A model generated the notes under the pieces. That model searched no databases, was not told the DNA's origin, and saw only the letters and a list, made by a program, of their open reading frames with translations. Shown here piece by piece: positions 36,674 through 45,280 of a stretch of DNA of 64,000 nucleotides. Every line of letters starts with the position of its first letter. Positions within the stretch are counted from its first letter, which is position 1. The translations under genes were made by a program, and so were the position numbers. The DNA is taken from positions 1-64,000 of the forward strand of contig NZ_NPDL01000007.1 in NCBI RefSeq assembly GCF_002811475.1, given 5' to 3'. The stretch is from Leptospira hartskeerlii (GTDB lineage: Bacteria; Spirochaetota; Leptospiria; Leptospirales; Leptospiraceae).

Positions 36674-36747
36674 GCAAATGTGCCATAGGCGGGAAGCGAG
36701 GGTTGCGTAGCGATCCCGAAGCGGAATTCCTACCCGATAGTTATGCG
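36674..36747 (-). repeat. attC-like element B
   Basis: On the minus strand it begins CGCATAAC after the SIR2-like gene and continues through CGCTTCGGGATCGCTACGC, closely related to the interior of element A. The right end (GCCTATGGC) lacks a good GTT core, so the site may be degenerate. The plus strand shows GTTATGC at 36740. Confidence 0.45.
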
Positions 36748-36759
36748 AAGTGTCGTATT

Positions 36760-37800
36760 TCATAGCTGAGATAAATAGTGTTCCGTCTCCAAAGTATCAA
36801 AAACCCGTCCAAAGTGAAGATTCATTGGCTTTGCTCTTTGTAAAACTGACGAACCCAATATTGGTTCTAACTTCTTAGGCAAATCCTGAACGCTAGGATC
36901 GAAATAATAAAAATTTTTAATAACTGAAACTCCCATAGATCCAATCGCATATAAATATTGGAACAAAAGGTCAGAAGGAGGAAATGAATAACCTAAGACT
37001 ATTATATTTCTTGCGTCTACAAATGCTTTGCATGCCTCGGACCAAATTCTTTCTAACTTTTCATGATAATATAGTTTGTTCCAGCTCGGAGGAACTATGT
37101 ACGGATCGCCGATAATTGTATGTAACCTAAGCGGCTTTTTGCTATCGTTGTATGGTTGTAGATTACGCATTATTTCGGTAACAGATACTTTTTCTTTTAA
37201 CCCGCTTTCAACACTATATTCCCAATTGAATGAACCATGAAGTTTAAATAAACTTACTTTATCTTTGCTTGAATCAGTTATATGATAACTAAATGGAATG
37301 CCAAGCGAGGTCAGTGCAATTTCTATGCAAAGATCATAATTAAAAGTAATTATTGATATATCACTCCAGTTTGTTATATAGCTTTCATTCTTTAGCTTTT
37401 GAAGATATGTCGCCATTTTCTGATATGAATCCGTTGGCCCTAAGTAGCCGTTTACAGTAGGAAAGGCAATGCTACATTCGATTGTATCAACAATAAATCG
37501 CTTCATTGCATGTGGAAGGTTAGAAACTTCCTTTTGAGTTAAATCCCCGAGCCGTCCAAAAAGAGACGCCATTTCAAAAGCAGTAAATAGATGCTCAATA
37601 TTATAAATATCGATTGCGGACTTCGCTATTGCATTTTGAAGAATTCCTTGGCCCTTAGTTACTAATTCGTATATGTTTCTATCCAAATTGAAATCTAAAT
37701 TGTTATATATTTTTTCCGCCTTATACATGAAATCAGACATCAAGGGGGCTCCCGATTCGGCCGAAGCTCCAGCTCCTAAAACAAATACAATTTTCGACAT
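36760..37800 (-). CDS. SIR2-like NAD-binding protein (cassette 1)
   Basis: 346 residues with sirtuin-type motifs: VLGAGASAESGAP (residues 7-19, the NAD-binding loop), ITFNYD (151-156), KLHGSFNW (186-193, with the likely catalytic His188) and VLGYSFPPSD (268-277). This is the SIR2_2-like form found in bacterial NAD-depleting defence proteins (ThsA, DSR and Avs-type effectors), not a protein deacetylase with zinc-binding cysteines. No TIR, TPR or ATPase partner is fused or adjacent. AAAGGAAA site, 5' leader of about 37 bp after an attC-like core. A defence role is plausible, not shown. Confidence 0.75.
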   Translation of the reverse strand: MSKIVFVLGAGASAESGAPLMSDFMYKAEKIYNNLDFNLDRNIYELVTKGQGILQNAIAKSAIDIYNIEHLFTAFEMASLFGRLGDLTQKEVSNLPHAMKRFIVDTIECSIAFPTVNGYLGPTDSYQKMATYLQKLKNESYITNWSDISIITFNYDLCIEIALTSLGIPFSYHITDSSKDKVSLFKLHGSFNWEYSVESGLKEKVSVTEIMRNLQPYNDSKKPLRLHTIIGDPYIVPPSWNKLYYHEKLERIWSEACKAFVDARNIIVLGYSFPPSDLLFQYLYAIGSMGVSVIKNFYYFDPSVQDLPKKLEPILGSSVLQRAKPMNLHFGRVFDTLETEHYLSQL

Positions 37801-37831
37801 TTTGGATTTCCTTTAATTTTACGACATTTCT

Positions 37832-37941
37832 CATAACGTTGAGCATGGTTGCAAGTCCGTCAGTCAAGCCAGCTTAGCCCCGCTGCATGGGCGAACATTC
37901 GCAAAGCCACTCCGCCGCCTTGCACATGTCCGCAATTACGC
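37832..37941 (-). repeat. attC-like element C
   Basis: The inner arms CATGGTTGCAAG (37844-37855) and CTTGCACATG (37919-37928) pair with a two-base bulge, like attC L-boxes with extrahelical bases. The outer arms CATAACGTT (37832) and CGCAATTACGC (37931) pair loosely. Read on the minus strand it ends AACGTTATGAG, a common attC core, directly before the SIR2-like gene leader. About 110 bp, typical of larger attC sites. Confidence 0.5.
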
Positions 37942-38026
37942 AAAGCCGGCTTCCAGACCTCCAATTCCCCATTTCCCCGCTAAAACCCGATCCCTTTCCC
38001 AACACTTAGATTAACATTTTTTCAAA

Positions 38027-38056
38027 ATGACTAATATTTAAACATAACAATATAAT
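38027..38056 (+). promoter_or_regulatory. Candidate sigma70 promoter for ATP-grasp locus
   Basis: ATGACT (38027-38032) and a perfect TATAAT (38051-38056) are separated by 18 bp, 89 bp before the ATP-grasp start. The -10 box is perfect, the -35 matches four of six bases. Confidence 0.4.
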
Positions 38057-38144
38057 CAGTATAAAAAATAAGCGCCTAATTTAAATTCTGCTTGTTTATT
38101 AATGGCAAAATCAGTCTTATTCAGATAGATGGGAGGAGGATTCT

Positions 38145-39569
38145 ATGCTCCTGACAAATTACCAAACGGATTCCTTTTACGACGAAATGTTCTCTGAGGA
38201 GGGCGGGATTCGACAAAGTTATCATATTCTAAAATCCAGGATCGAAGGAATGGATGAAAAGGAGCTTCTGAAGCGGAAGGCTTCGGCGGAGAAGGCTCTT
38301 CTTTCCTTGGGCATCACTTTTAATGTGTATGGAGACGAAGAGGAAGAAGAAAGGATCATGCCTTTCGATATCATTCCTCGGATCGTAACTTCTTTCGAAT
38401 GGAAAAAAATGGAAGAAGGTCTCAAGCAAAGGATCCGTGCCTTAAATCTTTTCATCCAAGACATCTATGGAGATGAGAAGATTATCAAGGACGGAGTGAT
38501 CCCGGCCGAGATTGTCTATAGCAGTTCAGGTTATTTAAAAGAATGTAAAGGGATCAAACCTCCTAAAGGAATTTGGATCCATATTACCGGAACAGATCTC
38601 GTTCGCGATGGGGACGGGCAGATGCTTGTCCTCGAGGATAATCTTCGTTGTCCTTCCGGTGTTTCCTACGTATTAGAAAATCGTGAAGTAATGAAAAAGA
38701 CCTTCCCGGAACTTTTTGCAAGTTTGTCTGTCAAGCCTATCTACGATTATCCGATCAGGCTTCGCGGGATGCTCGAACATCTTTCCGACAAACCGAATCC
38801 GAATATCGGAGTTTTAACTCCTGGGATCTATAACTCCGCATACTACGAGCATAGTTTTCTTGCTTCTCGTATGGGAGTTCCTTTGGTAGAAGGAACGGAT
38901 CTCACCGTAAGAGATAATAAATTATATATGAGAACCACCAAAGGCCTGAAGCAGGTGGATGTTCTTTATAGAAGGATCGACGATACATTCATGGATCCTA
39001 AAGCCTTCCGTAAAGATTCTCTTTTGGGTGTTCCCGGTATATTCGAAGTATTTAAAAAAGGTAATGTTGCGCTTGCGAACGCTCCAGGCACAGGAGTGGC
39101 CGACGATAAGGTCATCTATTCTTATGTTCCTGATTTTATTAAGTATTATCTGGGAGAAGAGCCAATTATTCCTAACGTTCCTACGTATCTATGTTCTAGG
39201 GAGAAGGACCTGAAATATGTCTGCGAGAATATTGGGAATCTAGTTGTAAAAGCGGCTAACGGAGCAGGTGGATACGGAATGATCATAGGGCCTGTTGCGA
39301 GCGAAAAAGAAAAAGAGGAATTTGTAGGAAAAGTTAAAGCGGATCCTCGAAATTATATTGCTCAACCTGTTTTAAGTTTATCCAGGATCCCTACATTGAT
39401 AGAGGATAAGTTAGAAGGAAGACATGTGGATCTTAGACCTTTTATCTTATACGGAGAAGAGATCTACGTGATGCCCGGTGGCTTAACCAGAGTCGCATTG
39501 AGAAGAGGTTCCTTAGTAGTGAATTCTTCCCAAGGTGGCGGTTCTAAAGATACTTGGGTGATGGGTTAA
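38145..39569 (+). CDS. Circularly permuted ATP-grasp protein (DUF404/DUF407)
   Basis: 474 residues after GGGAGGAGGATTCT. The circularly permuted type-2 ATP-grasp fold is shown by [17 protein letters not shown] (about 66), the [15 protein letters not shown] catalytic loop (about 166-180), [28 protein letters not shown] (about 258) and [13 protein letters not shown] (about 365). Family proteins are predicted ATP-dependent peptide- or amide-bond ligases encoded with alpha-E and transglutaminase genes. Both partners follow in the same direction, supporting the assignment. Substrate unknown. Confidence 0.88.
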   Translation: MLLTNYQTDSFYDEMFSEEGGIRQSYHILKSRIEGMDEKELLKRKASAEKALLSLGITFNVYGDEEEEERIMPFDIIPRIVTSFEWKKMEEGLKQRIRALNLFIQDIYGDEKIIKDGVIPAEIVYSSSGYLKECKGIKPPKGIWIHITGTDLVRDGDGQMLVLEDNLRCPSGVSYVLENREVMKKTFPELFASLSVKPIYDYPIRLRGMLEHLSDKPNPNIGVLTPGIYNSAYYEHSFLASRMGVPLVEGTDLTVRDNKLYMRTTKGLKQVDVLYRRIDDTFMDPKAFRKDSLLGVPGIFEVFKKGNVALANAPGTGVADDKVIYSYVPDFIKYYLGEEPIIPNVPTYLCSREKDLKYVCENIGNLVVKAANGAGGYGMIIGPVASEKEKEEFVGKVKADPRNYIAQPVLSLSRIPTLIEDKLEGRHVDLRPFILYGEEIYVMPGGLTRVALRRGSLVVNSSQGGGSKDTWVMG

Positions 39570-39652
39570 TATCAAAAAAGTAGAAGAAATACAATCAGGG
39601 GAAAATGCCCAAGCGGAACCGAAAAATATCACAAAACTAGAGAGGTTTCCTA

Positions 39653-40597
39653 ATGCTAAGCCGAGTCGCTGAATCCGTATACTGGATGAATCGTTATATG
39701 GAAAGGGCCGAGAATTATTCACGCTTTTTGGATGTGAATTTTCAACTTTCCTTAGATTTGAACGAGGACTCCAACAGACAATGGATGCCTTTGGTTTATA
39801 CCACCGGAGACAATGAATTGTTTTCCAAAAAGTATAATACTCCTAGCAAAGAGAATGTGATCCACTTCATGAGTTTGGATACTGAAAATCCGAATTCTAT
39901 CATGAATTGTTTGATCCGAGCCAGGGAGAATGCAAGGACCATCCGAGAAAATATTTCCACTCCTATGTGGGAAGTGATCAACGAATTCTATCTTACTATT
40001 AAATCCAAAAGAAAATTTGAAGAATCCGATATGCCTGGTATTGCTGAATTTTTCAAAGCGATCCGAAATCAGTGTTTATTATTCTACGGTTGCCAAGAAG
40101 CCACAATCTCTCATGACGAGGTTTGGCATTTTGCGTTGCTCGGAAGATTATTGGAAAGAGCGGACAAGACTACTCGTATCTTGGACATGAAATATTTTAT
40201 ACTTCTTCCCGCTAGAGAAGAAGTCGGATCCACATTGGATCTGATCCAATGGCTTTCTCTTTTAAAATCCGCAAGCGCTCATGAGATGTTTAACCGTTTT
40301 TATACTAGGATCACTCCTAAGAATATAGCGGAGTTCTTGATCTTGGATAAAATTTTCCCGAGAGCGATACGTTTTTGTCTTTCTAAAGCGTTCGATAGTT
40401 TGAAAATTTTAAGCGGAACGGATAGAGACACTTATGGTGACGAAACGGAGAAGAGAGTAGGCGTTCTACTTTCGGAGATGAATTACGCCTCGATAGACGA
40501 AATTTTTTCTTCAGGAATGCATGAGTATTTGGATCAATTGCAAGTGAGATTGAACGGGATCGCCGCTCAATTGGACGAGACCTATTTTAGGAATTGA
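39653..40597 (+). CDS. Alpha-E domain protein (DUF403)
   Basis: 314 residues, all-helical. It starts MLSRVAESVYWMNRYMERAENYSRFL, the conserved Arg/Glu helix of alpha-E domains (Trp-x-x-Arg-Tyr-x-Glu-Arg-Ala-Glu), and has LGRLLERADKTTRILDMKY near 165. It is the usual partner of the preceding ATP-grasp enzyme; in other genomes the two are often fused, as happens at 47.7 kb here. Good AGAGAGGTTTCCTA site. Predicted scaffold or helper, activity unknown. Confidence 0.87.
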   Translation: MLSRVAESVYWMNRYMERAENYSRFLDVNFQLSLDLNEDSNRQWMPLVYTTGDNELFSKKYNTPSKENVIHFMSLDTENPNSIMNCLIRARENARTIRENISTPMWEVINEFYLTIKSKRKFEESDMPGIAEFFKAIRNQCLLFYGCQEATISHDEVWHFALLGRLLERADKTTRILDMKYFILLPAREEVGSTLDLIQWLSLLKSASAHEMFNRFYTRITPKNIAEFLILDKIFPRAIRFCLSKAFDSLKILSGTDRDTYGDETEKRVGVLLSEMNYASIDEIFSSGMHEYLDQLQVRLNGIAAQLDETYFRN

Positions 40598-40599
40598 TC

Positions 40600-43500
40600 A
40601 TGTCTTTACTCGTCTCTCTCACTCACGAAACTTCTTACGAATACGATAGGCCGGTTGCGTTATCTCCTCATATCATTCGATTGAGACCTGCTCCTCATTC
40701 TAGGACTAGGATTGTTTCTTATTCTCTTTTGGTGGAACCTTCCGAACAATTTTTGAACTGGCAACAAGATCCGTTCGGGAATTACCAAGCAAGATTAGTA
40801 TTTCCTAAGAAAACTGAAAAATTAAAAATACTAGTGGATCTGGTAGCGGAGATACAAGTTATCAATCCGTTCGATTTTTTCCTGGAACCTGATGCGGAAG
40901 AGGCTCCTTTTATTTATTCGGATGCTCTGAGAAAGGAACTTCTTCCTTACTTGAGCGCAACCGATGGGAGTAACGCACTCGCTAATTATATTTCAAGTTT
41001 AAGAAAGGACGGAATCTTAAGATCAAAACGTACCGTGGATTTTTTGGTGGGCCTCAACCAAAGAGTGTATCAGGACATTTCCTATGTGATACGAATGGAG
41101 CCAGGTGTCCAAACTTGCACGGAAACCTTAGAAAGAAGATCCGGTTCTTGCAGAGACTCCGCATTTTTACTCGTTCAGATCTTAAGGCATATCGGTCTCG
41201 CATCCAGATTTGTTTCCGGTTATCTAATACAATTGAAACCCGACGAGGTCTCGATCCACGGACCTTCCGGTGCTAAGGAAGATTTTACCGACCTTCATGC
41301 TTGGGCGGAGGTGTTCCTACCAGGCGCGGGCTGGGTGGGTTTGGATCCTACTTCCGGATTATTTGCGGGAGAAGGTCATATTCCTTTAGCAGCTGTTCCT
41401 GAGCCAGGAAGCGCCTCTCCAGTGTTTGGATATTCAGATCCCGCAGAGTCGAAGTTTGGATTCAGAATGGAAGTAAAACGATTCCAAGAATCTCCTCGCG
41501 TCACTAAACCTTATACGGACTCGGCTTGGGATAGAGTTCTAAAACTCGGAAAAGATCTGGATGCTAGATGCAGAAAAAATGATATTCGTGTATCTATCGG
41601 TGGAGAGCCCACTTTTATTTCGGATACTTCCAGGCAGGATCCTCAATGGGATACTCTTGCTCTTGGACAAGAAAAACTAGAGTTAGGCGAAACTCTTCTT
41701 ACTAGGCTTAGTAAAAAATTTTCACACGGTTCTTTGGTCCAGGTCACGCAAGGTAAATGGTATCCTGGAGAACCTCTGCCTCGTTGGTCTTTGAATGTTT
41801 TCTGGAGAAAGGACGGAGAACCTTTATGGAAAAACGAAGGATTATTCTCTTCTTCCTCGGAAAAAGAAAAACGGGATTTGGATCAGGACTTAAGATCCTC
41901 GGATGTATTCGCGGAAGAAGTTTGTAAAACCTTAGGGATTTCACCCAAACATATTGTTCCTTTATACGAGGACGGTTTTTATTATTTATGGAAAGAAGGT
42001 CAGCTTCCCGAATGGAAAGACCCTAAAGGCGAAGATTTTAATCCGGAGGATTTTTCTTTCGAGGCTTTGGAAAGGAAGAAGGTTCTCTCACTTGTAGATA
42101 GAGACTTTAAACTTAAAAAAGCGATTGCTATTCCATTACAATTTAATTATGCAAGATCGGAATGGGAAAGTTCCGAATGGAAATATAAAAGAGAAAGATT
42201 GTATTTGATCCCAGGAGACAGTCCCGCCGGTTTTAGACTGCCTTTTTCTTCTATCTCCGAAAATTTCAGGGCGAATGCAGTTCTTACGGATCTATCTAAG
42301 AGTAAAAAATTAAGTCCTCGAAAAAATTTAGATTCGATCTTAGATAAAAGATCTTCTAAAGAATCCAAATTTTTTCCGGCAGGAAAAGATCTTCCGATCC
42401 GTACCACTTTGGTCATTGAGCCAAGACTTGGCTCCATCCATGTATTCTTACCTCCGGTAGAGGGTTTGGAACCTTGGTTGGATCTAATTTCTTCTTTGGA
42501 ATTTGCCTCCGAAAAATCGGGAGTTCAGATCGTTTTAGAAGGATATGAACCTCCTTCTGATTCTAGATTAGGTCTATTTCGGATTACGCCAGATCCTGGA
42601 GTTTTAGAAGTAAATTTACACCCTTCTTCTAATTTCCAAGAGCTGGAAGAGAAGACTCGTATCTTATACGAAGAAGCAAAGGAAGTCGGCTTAAGTGCGG
42701 AAAAATTCCTGATCGATGGAAGACATACAGGAACGGGTGGGGGAAATCATATCACCGTGGGCGCTATGTCGCCCGAAGACAGTCCATTCCTGCGAAGACC
42801 GGACCTTCTGCGTAGCTTGGTGAGTTATTGGCAACATCATCCTTCTCTTTCCTATCTTTTTTCAGGTTTATTTATCGGTCCTACTTCTCAGGCTCCTCGT
42901 TTGGATGAGGGAAGGGATGAAATATTATACGAATACGAATTAGCTTCTGCTCAATTAGATAAAATTAAAGAACACCATCCTTGGCTTGTGGATCGTCTTT
43001 TCCGAAATCTACTTGTGGATCTGACGGGTAATACTCATAGAGCGGAAATTTCTATCGATAAACTTTATCCACCTTCGGGTTCTCGTTTGGGACTTGTGGA
43101 GTTAAGAGGATTCGAAATGCCTCCTCATTATAAGATGAGTGTTGTACAGCAAGTTCTGGTCTTATCTTTGCTTTGCAAATTTTGGGAGAAACCTTATGTG
43201 CAGGCTCCGATCCATTGGGGAACCGAGCTACATGATCGTTTTCTTCTTCCTCATTTTGTTTGGAGCGATTTTAAAGATGTTCTGAAAGATCTAAAAGCGA
43301 ACGGATTTGCATTCCAAGAAGAGGAGTTCCTACCATTTTTCGAATTCCGTTTTCCAGTGTATGGTAAAACTCAAAGAGAAGAAGTATTCTTGGAACTTAG
43401 AATGGCCTTAGAGCCTTGGAATGTCTTAGGAGAAGAATCTTCTTCTTTCGGAACTTCCAGATCAGTGGATTCTGCATTAGAAAGATTGCAAGTAAAGGTA

Positions 43501-43887
43501 GAAGGTTGGAGTGATCGTTATCTTCTAAGCTGCAATGGTTACGAGGTTCCTCTTCGTAATACCGGCAAAAAAGGGGAAGCTGTTTCCGGAATTCGTTTCA
43601 AGGCTTGGAATCCGGTATTCACTTTGCATCCAAATCTTCCGGTTCACACTCCTTTAGTGTTTGATGTTTGGGACAAATGGTCTTCTCGTCCATTGGGCGG
43701 TTGTCGTTATTATGTTTCTCATCCTGGTGGAAGAGCTTACGATACTTTTCCTGTGAATTCATATGAAGCGGAGTCTCGTAGGATCTCTAGATTTTTAGCG
43801 GATGGCCATTCTGCCCTTGATGGTTCCGAGCCTAAACGATTGAAACATACGAACGGTTATACAATGGACCTTCGTTGGATCGAATAA
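40600..43887 (+). CDS. Transglutaminase-like protein with DUF2126 domain
   Basis: 1095 residues from the ATG at 40600, which overlaps the alpha-E gene's stop region. The bacterial transglutaminase N-terminal domain (about 1-90) precedes a transglutaminase core with Cys in RRSGSCRDSAFLL (about 184), His in DLHAWAEV (about 233) and Asp in LDPTSGLF (about 248). DUF2126, a putative amidoligase-type domain, fills about residues 310-1090 (VSIGGEPTFIS, GRHTGTGGGNHITVG, GNTHRAEISIDKLYPPSG). This is the standard third member of the ATP-grasp/alpha-E set. Predicted to cleave or modify a peptide. Confidence 0.88.
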   Translation: MSLLVSLTHETSYEYDRPVALSPHIIRLRPAPHSRTRIVSYSLLVEPSEQFLNWQQDPFGNYQARLVFPKKTEKLKILVDLVAEIQVINPFDFFLEPDAEEAPFIYSDALRKELLPYLSATDGSNALANYISSLRKDGILRSKRTVDFLVGLNQRVYQDISYVIRMEPGVQTCTETLERRSGSCRDSAFLLVQILRHIGLASRFVSGYLIQLKPDEVSIHGPSGAKEDFTDLHAWAEVFLPGAGWVGLDPTSGLFAGEGHIPLAAVPEPGSASPVFGYSDPAESKFGFRMEVKRFQESPRVTKPYTDSAWDRVLKLGKDLDARCRKNDIRVSIGGEPTFISDTSRQDPQWDTLALGQEKLELGETLLTRLSKKFSHGSLVQVTQGKWYPGEPLPRWSLNVFWRKDGEPLWKNEGLFSSSSEKEKRDLDQDLRSSDVFAEEVCKTLGISPKHIVPLYEDGFYYLWKEGQLPEWKDPKGEDFNPEDFSFEALERKKVLSLVDRDFKLKKAIAIPLQFNYARSEWESSEWKYKRERLYLIPGDSPAGFRLPFSSISENFRANAVLTDLSKSKKLSPRKNLDSILDKRSSKESKFFPAGKDLPIRTTLVIEPRLGSIHVFLPPVEGLEPWLDLISSLEFASEKSGVQIVLEGYEPPSDSRLGLFRITPDPGVLEVNLHPSSNFQELEEKTRILYEEAKEVGLSAEKFLIDGRHTGTGGGNHITVGAMSPEDSPFLRRPDLLRSLVSYWQHHPSLSYLFSGLFIGPTSQAPRLDEGRDEILYEYELASAQLDKIKEHHPWLVDRLFRNLLVDLTGNTHRAEISIDKLYPPSGSRLGLVELRGFEMPPHYKMSVVQQVLVLSLLCKFWEKPYVQAPIHWGTELHDRFLLPHFVWSDFKDVLKDLKANGFAFQEEEFLPFFEFRFPVYGKTQREEVFLELRMALEPWNVLGEESSSFGTSRSVDSALERLQVKVEGWSDRYLLSCNGYEVPLRNTGKKGEAVSGIRFKAWNPVFTLHPNLPVHTPLVFDVWDKWSSRPLGGCRYYVSHPGGRAYDTFPVNSYEAESRRISRFLADGHSALDGSEPKRLKHTNGYTMDLRWIE

Positions 43888-43999
43888 CTTAACATTTATC
43901 AAACTCAGTTTGTGAGAACAGATCTCAAAAACAGTTGCGTCCTGCCATAGAAAAATAATTCTGATTCTCAAGATAAAGAAGCCCAGTTTCGAGGGAACT

Positions 44000-45280
44000 A
44001 TGCGACAAGACAATTCTGTTAGAAGCAGACGATTCGGCAGGTTTTTCCGGATTAAAATGCTGATCCACTCTGTTTGGATCATTCTAAGTATTTCCTTACT
44101 TTCTATTCTTATTTCCTGTTCACATAAAAACTCCGCGTCGGGTGCTGCAAATACGAACGGGTATCTCTACCGAATGTTCAATTCATTCGATCCTAGATCT
44201 CTTTTGCAGAATTTAGGAAATAATATCATTCCTCCTCTCTTCGCGAATTTGGAAACGAGCCGCCTTTCTCTTGTGGCTACGACGGACAGTGTATGCTCTT
44301 CGGATACTCTTGCGAGTGCGCAAACCGCTTGGATTAATCATGTAAGAGATCTTAAAAAAGTGGAACCTTTTCGTTTTGGAACGACTCTTTCTTCTTTTTC
44401 CAAAATGGATCCTTTCTTGATCGATTATCTTACAGAGGCTCCACCAAGCTCGGGCGATTTGGATGAATTGGATGCTTTTGATCCTTCCGGAGATTTTTTG
44501 GATGCTCAAACTTATATAGCCGGATTTGATAACGATGCCAAAGGTATTGGCGCGATCGAATATCTTCTTTTTAGCCAAGCCGGTGTGAATCGTGGAACCG
44601 CTCCCAGCTGTTCTGATTTTACAAACGCTCCTAACGGAAGGTCCGCTCTTCTTAGAGCTTTAGTAACTAATTACAGTGTGCATGTGAAGAATGTGACTGA
44701 CGCTTGGGATGTAAGCGGAACAAATCCTTTGGGTACACAGCTTGCGACTGCAGGTAACGGAACTTCTGCTACATTTCCTACGTCGGATACCGCGTTAGAC
44801 GCTGTTTTTGCAGGAGCGGTCCAGCTTCTGACCATCATGAAGGATGGAAAATTAGAAATTCCCGCAGGACTTTCCGGCGGAGGGAATGGTTCTGTTCCTA
44901 AGACGGATCGTGCAGAGTTCAGATTTTCAGGCCAATCTTTCCAGAGTTTGATAGATAATTTCAGTACTTTTAAAGCGATCTATACCGGGAATGGGACCGG
45001 TGCAGGACTTTCGGATTATGTAAAGTTCTATAGTCCTGACTTGGATGCAGAGATCAAAGGAGAGATGGCGGAACTGGAAGAACACTTAGGAGATATTACT
45101 CCTTCTCTTTCTCCTGCCGATCCTACTACTGCCTGGGGAAGCTCTAACGCCGCGAATTTTACTGCAATCGCAGCTTGTATCGAAGAGTTAGGCGAACTAT
45201 TAACTATTTTGAATACTGAGTTAGCGGCTCTTACAGGTTCGAGTCCCATTTCCGGTGGACCAGGAGGGGACGGAGATTAA
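44000..45280 (+). CDS. Imelysin-like lipoprotein (M75 family)
   Basis: 426 residues after CGAGGGAACT. The signal sequence ends ILISC (Cys40 from this start; an internal start at 44057 would give Cys21). The imelysin/EfeO-like region shows AQTAWINHVRDLKKVEPFRF and KGIGAIEYLLFSQAG. The latter corresponds to the GxHxxE motif of iron-regulated imelysins but with Gly183 in place of His. The C-terminal half is helical (GEMAELEEHLGDI, AACIEELGELLTILN), ending in a Gly-rich tail. Imelysins act in iron uptake outside the cytoplasmic membrane. Coupled to the TonB receptor by a TAATG overlap. Confidence 0.8.
   Translation: MRQDNSVRSRRFGRFFRIKMLIHSVWIILSISLLSILISCSHKNSASGAANTNGYLYRMFNSFDPRSLLQNLGNNIIPPLFANLETSRLSLVATTDSVCSSDTLASAQTAWINHVRDLKKVEPFRFGTTLSSFSKMDPFLIDYLTEAPPSSGDLDELDAFDPSGDFLDAQTYIAGFDNDAKGIGAIEYLLFSQAGVNRGTAPSCSDFTNAPNGRSALLRALVTNYSVHVKNVTDAWDVSGTNPLGTQLATAGNGTSATFPTSDTALDAVFAGAVQLLTIMKDGKLEIPAGLSGGGNGSVPKTDRAEFRFSGQSFQSLIDNFSTFKAIYTGNGTGAGLSDYVKFYSPDLDAEIKGEMAELEEHLGDITPSLSPADPTTAWGSSNAANFTAIAACIEELGELLTILNTELAALTGSSPISGGPGGDGD

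Larger units (their letters stand above)
37801..38144. other. Long intergenic region: attC-like element C and a promoter
   Basis: This 344-bp gap separates the divergent SIR2-like and ATP-grasp genes. It contains the attC-like element (37832-37941) and, further right, an AT-rich promoter region (38020-38060). Nothing coding is visible. Confidence 0.5.

Noticed and set aside
43945..43985. Possible Fur box before the imelysin gene
   Set aside because: AAAATAATTCTGATTCTCAA has some similarity to GATAATGATTATC, but the match is too weak to call, and the leptospiral Fur site is not known to me.
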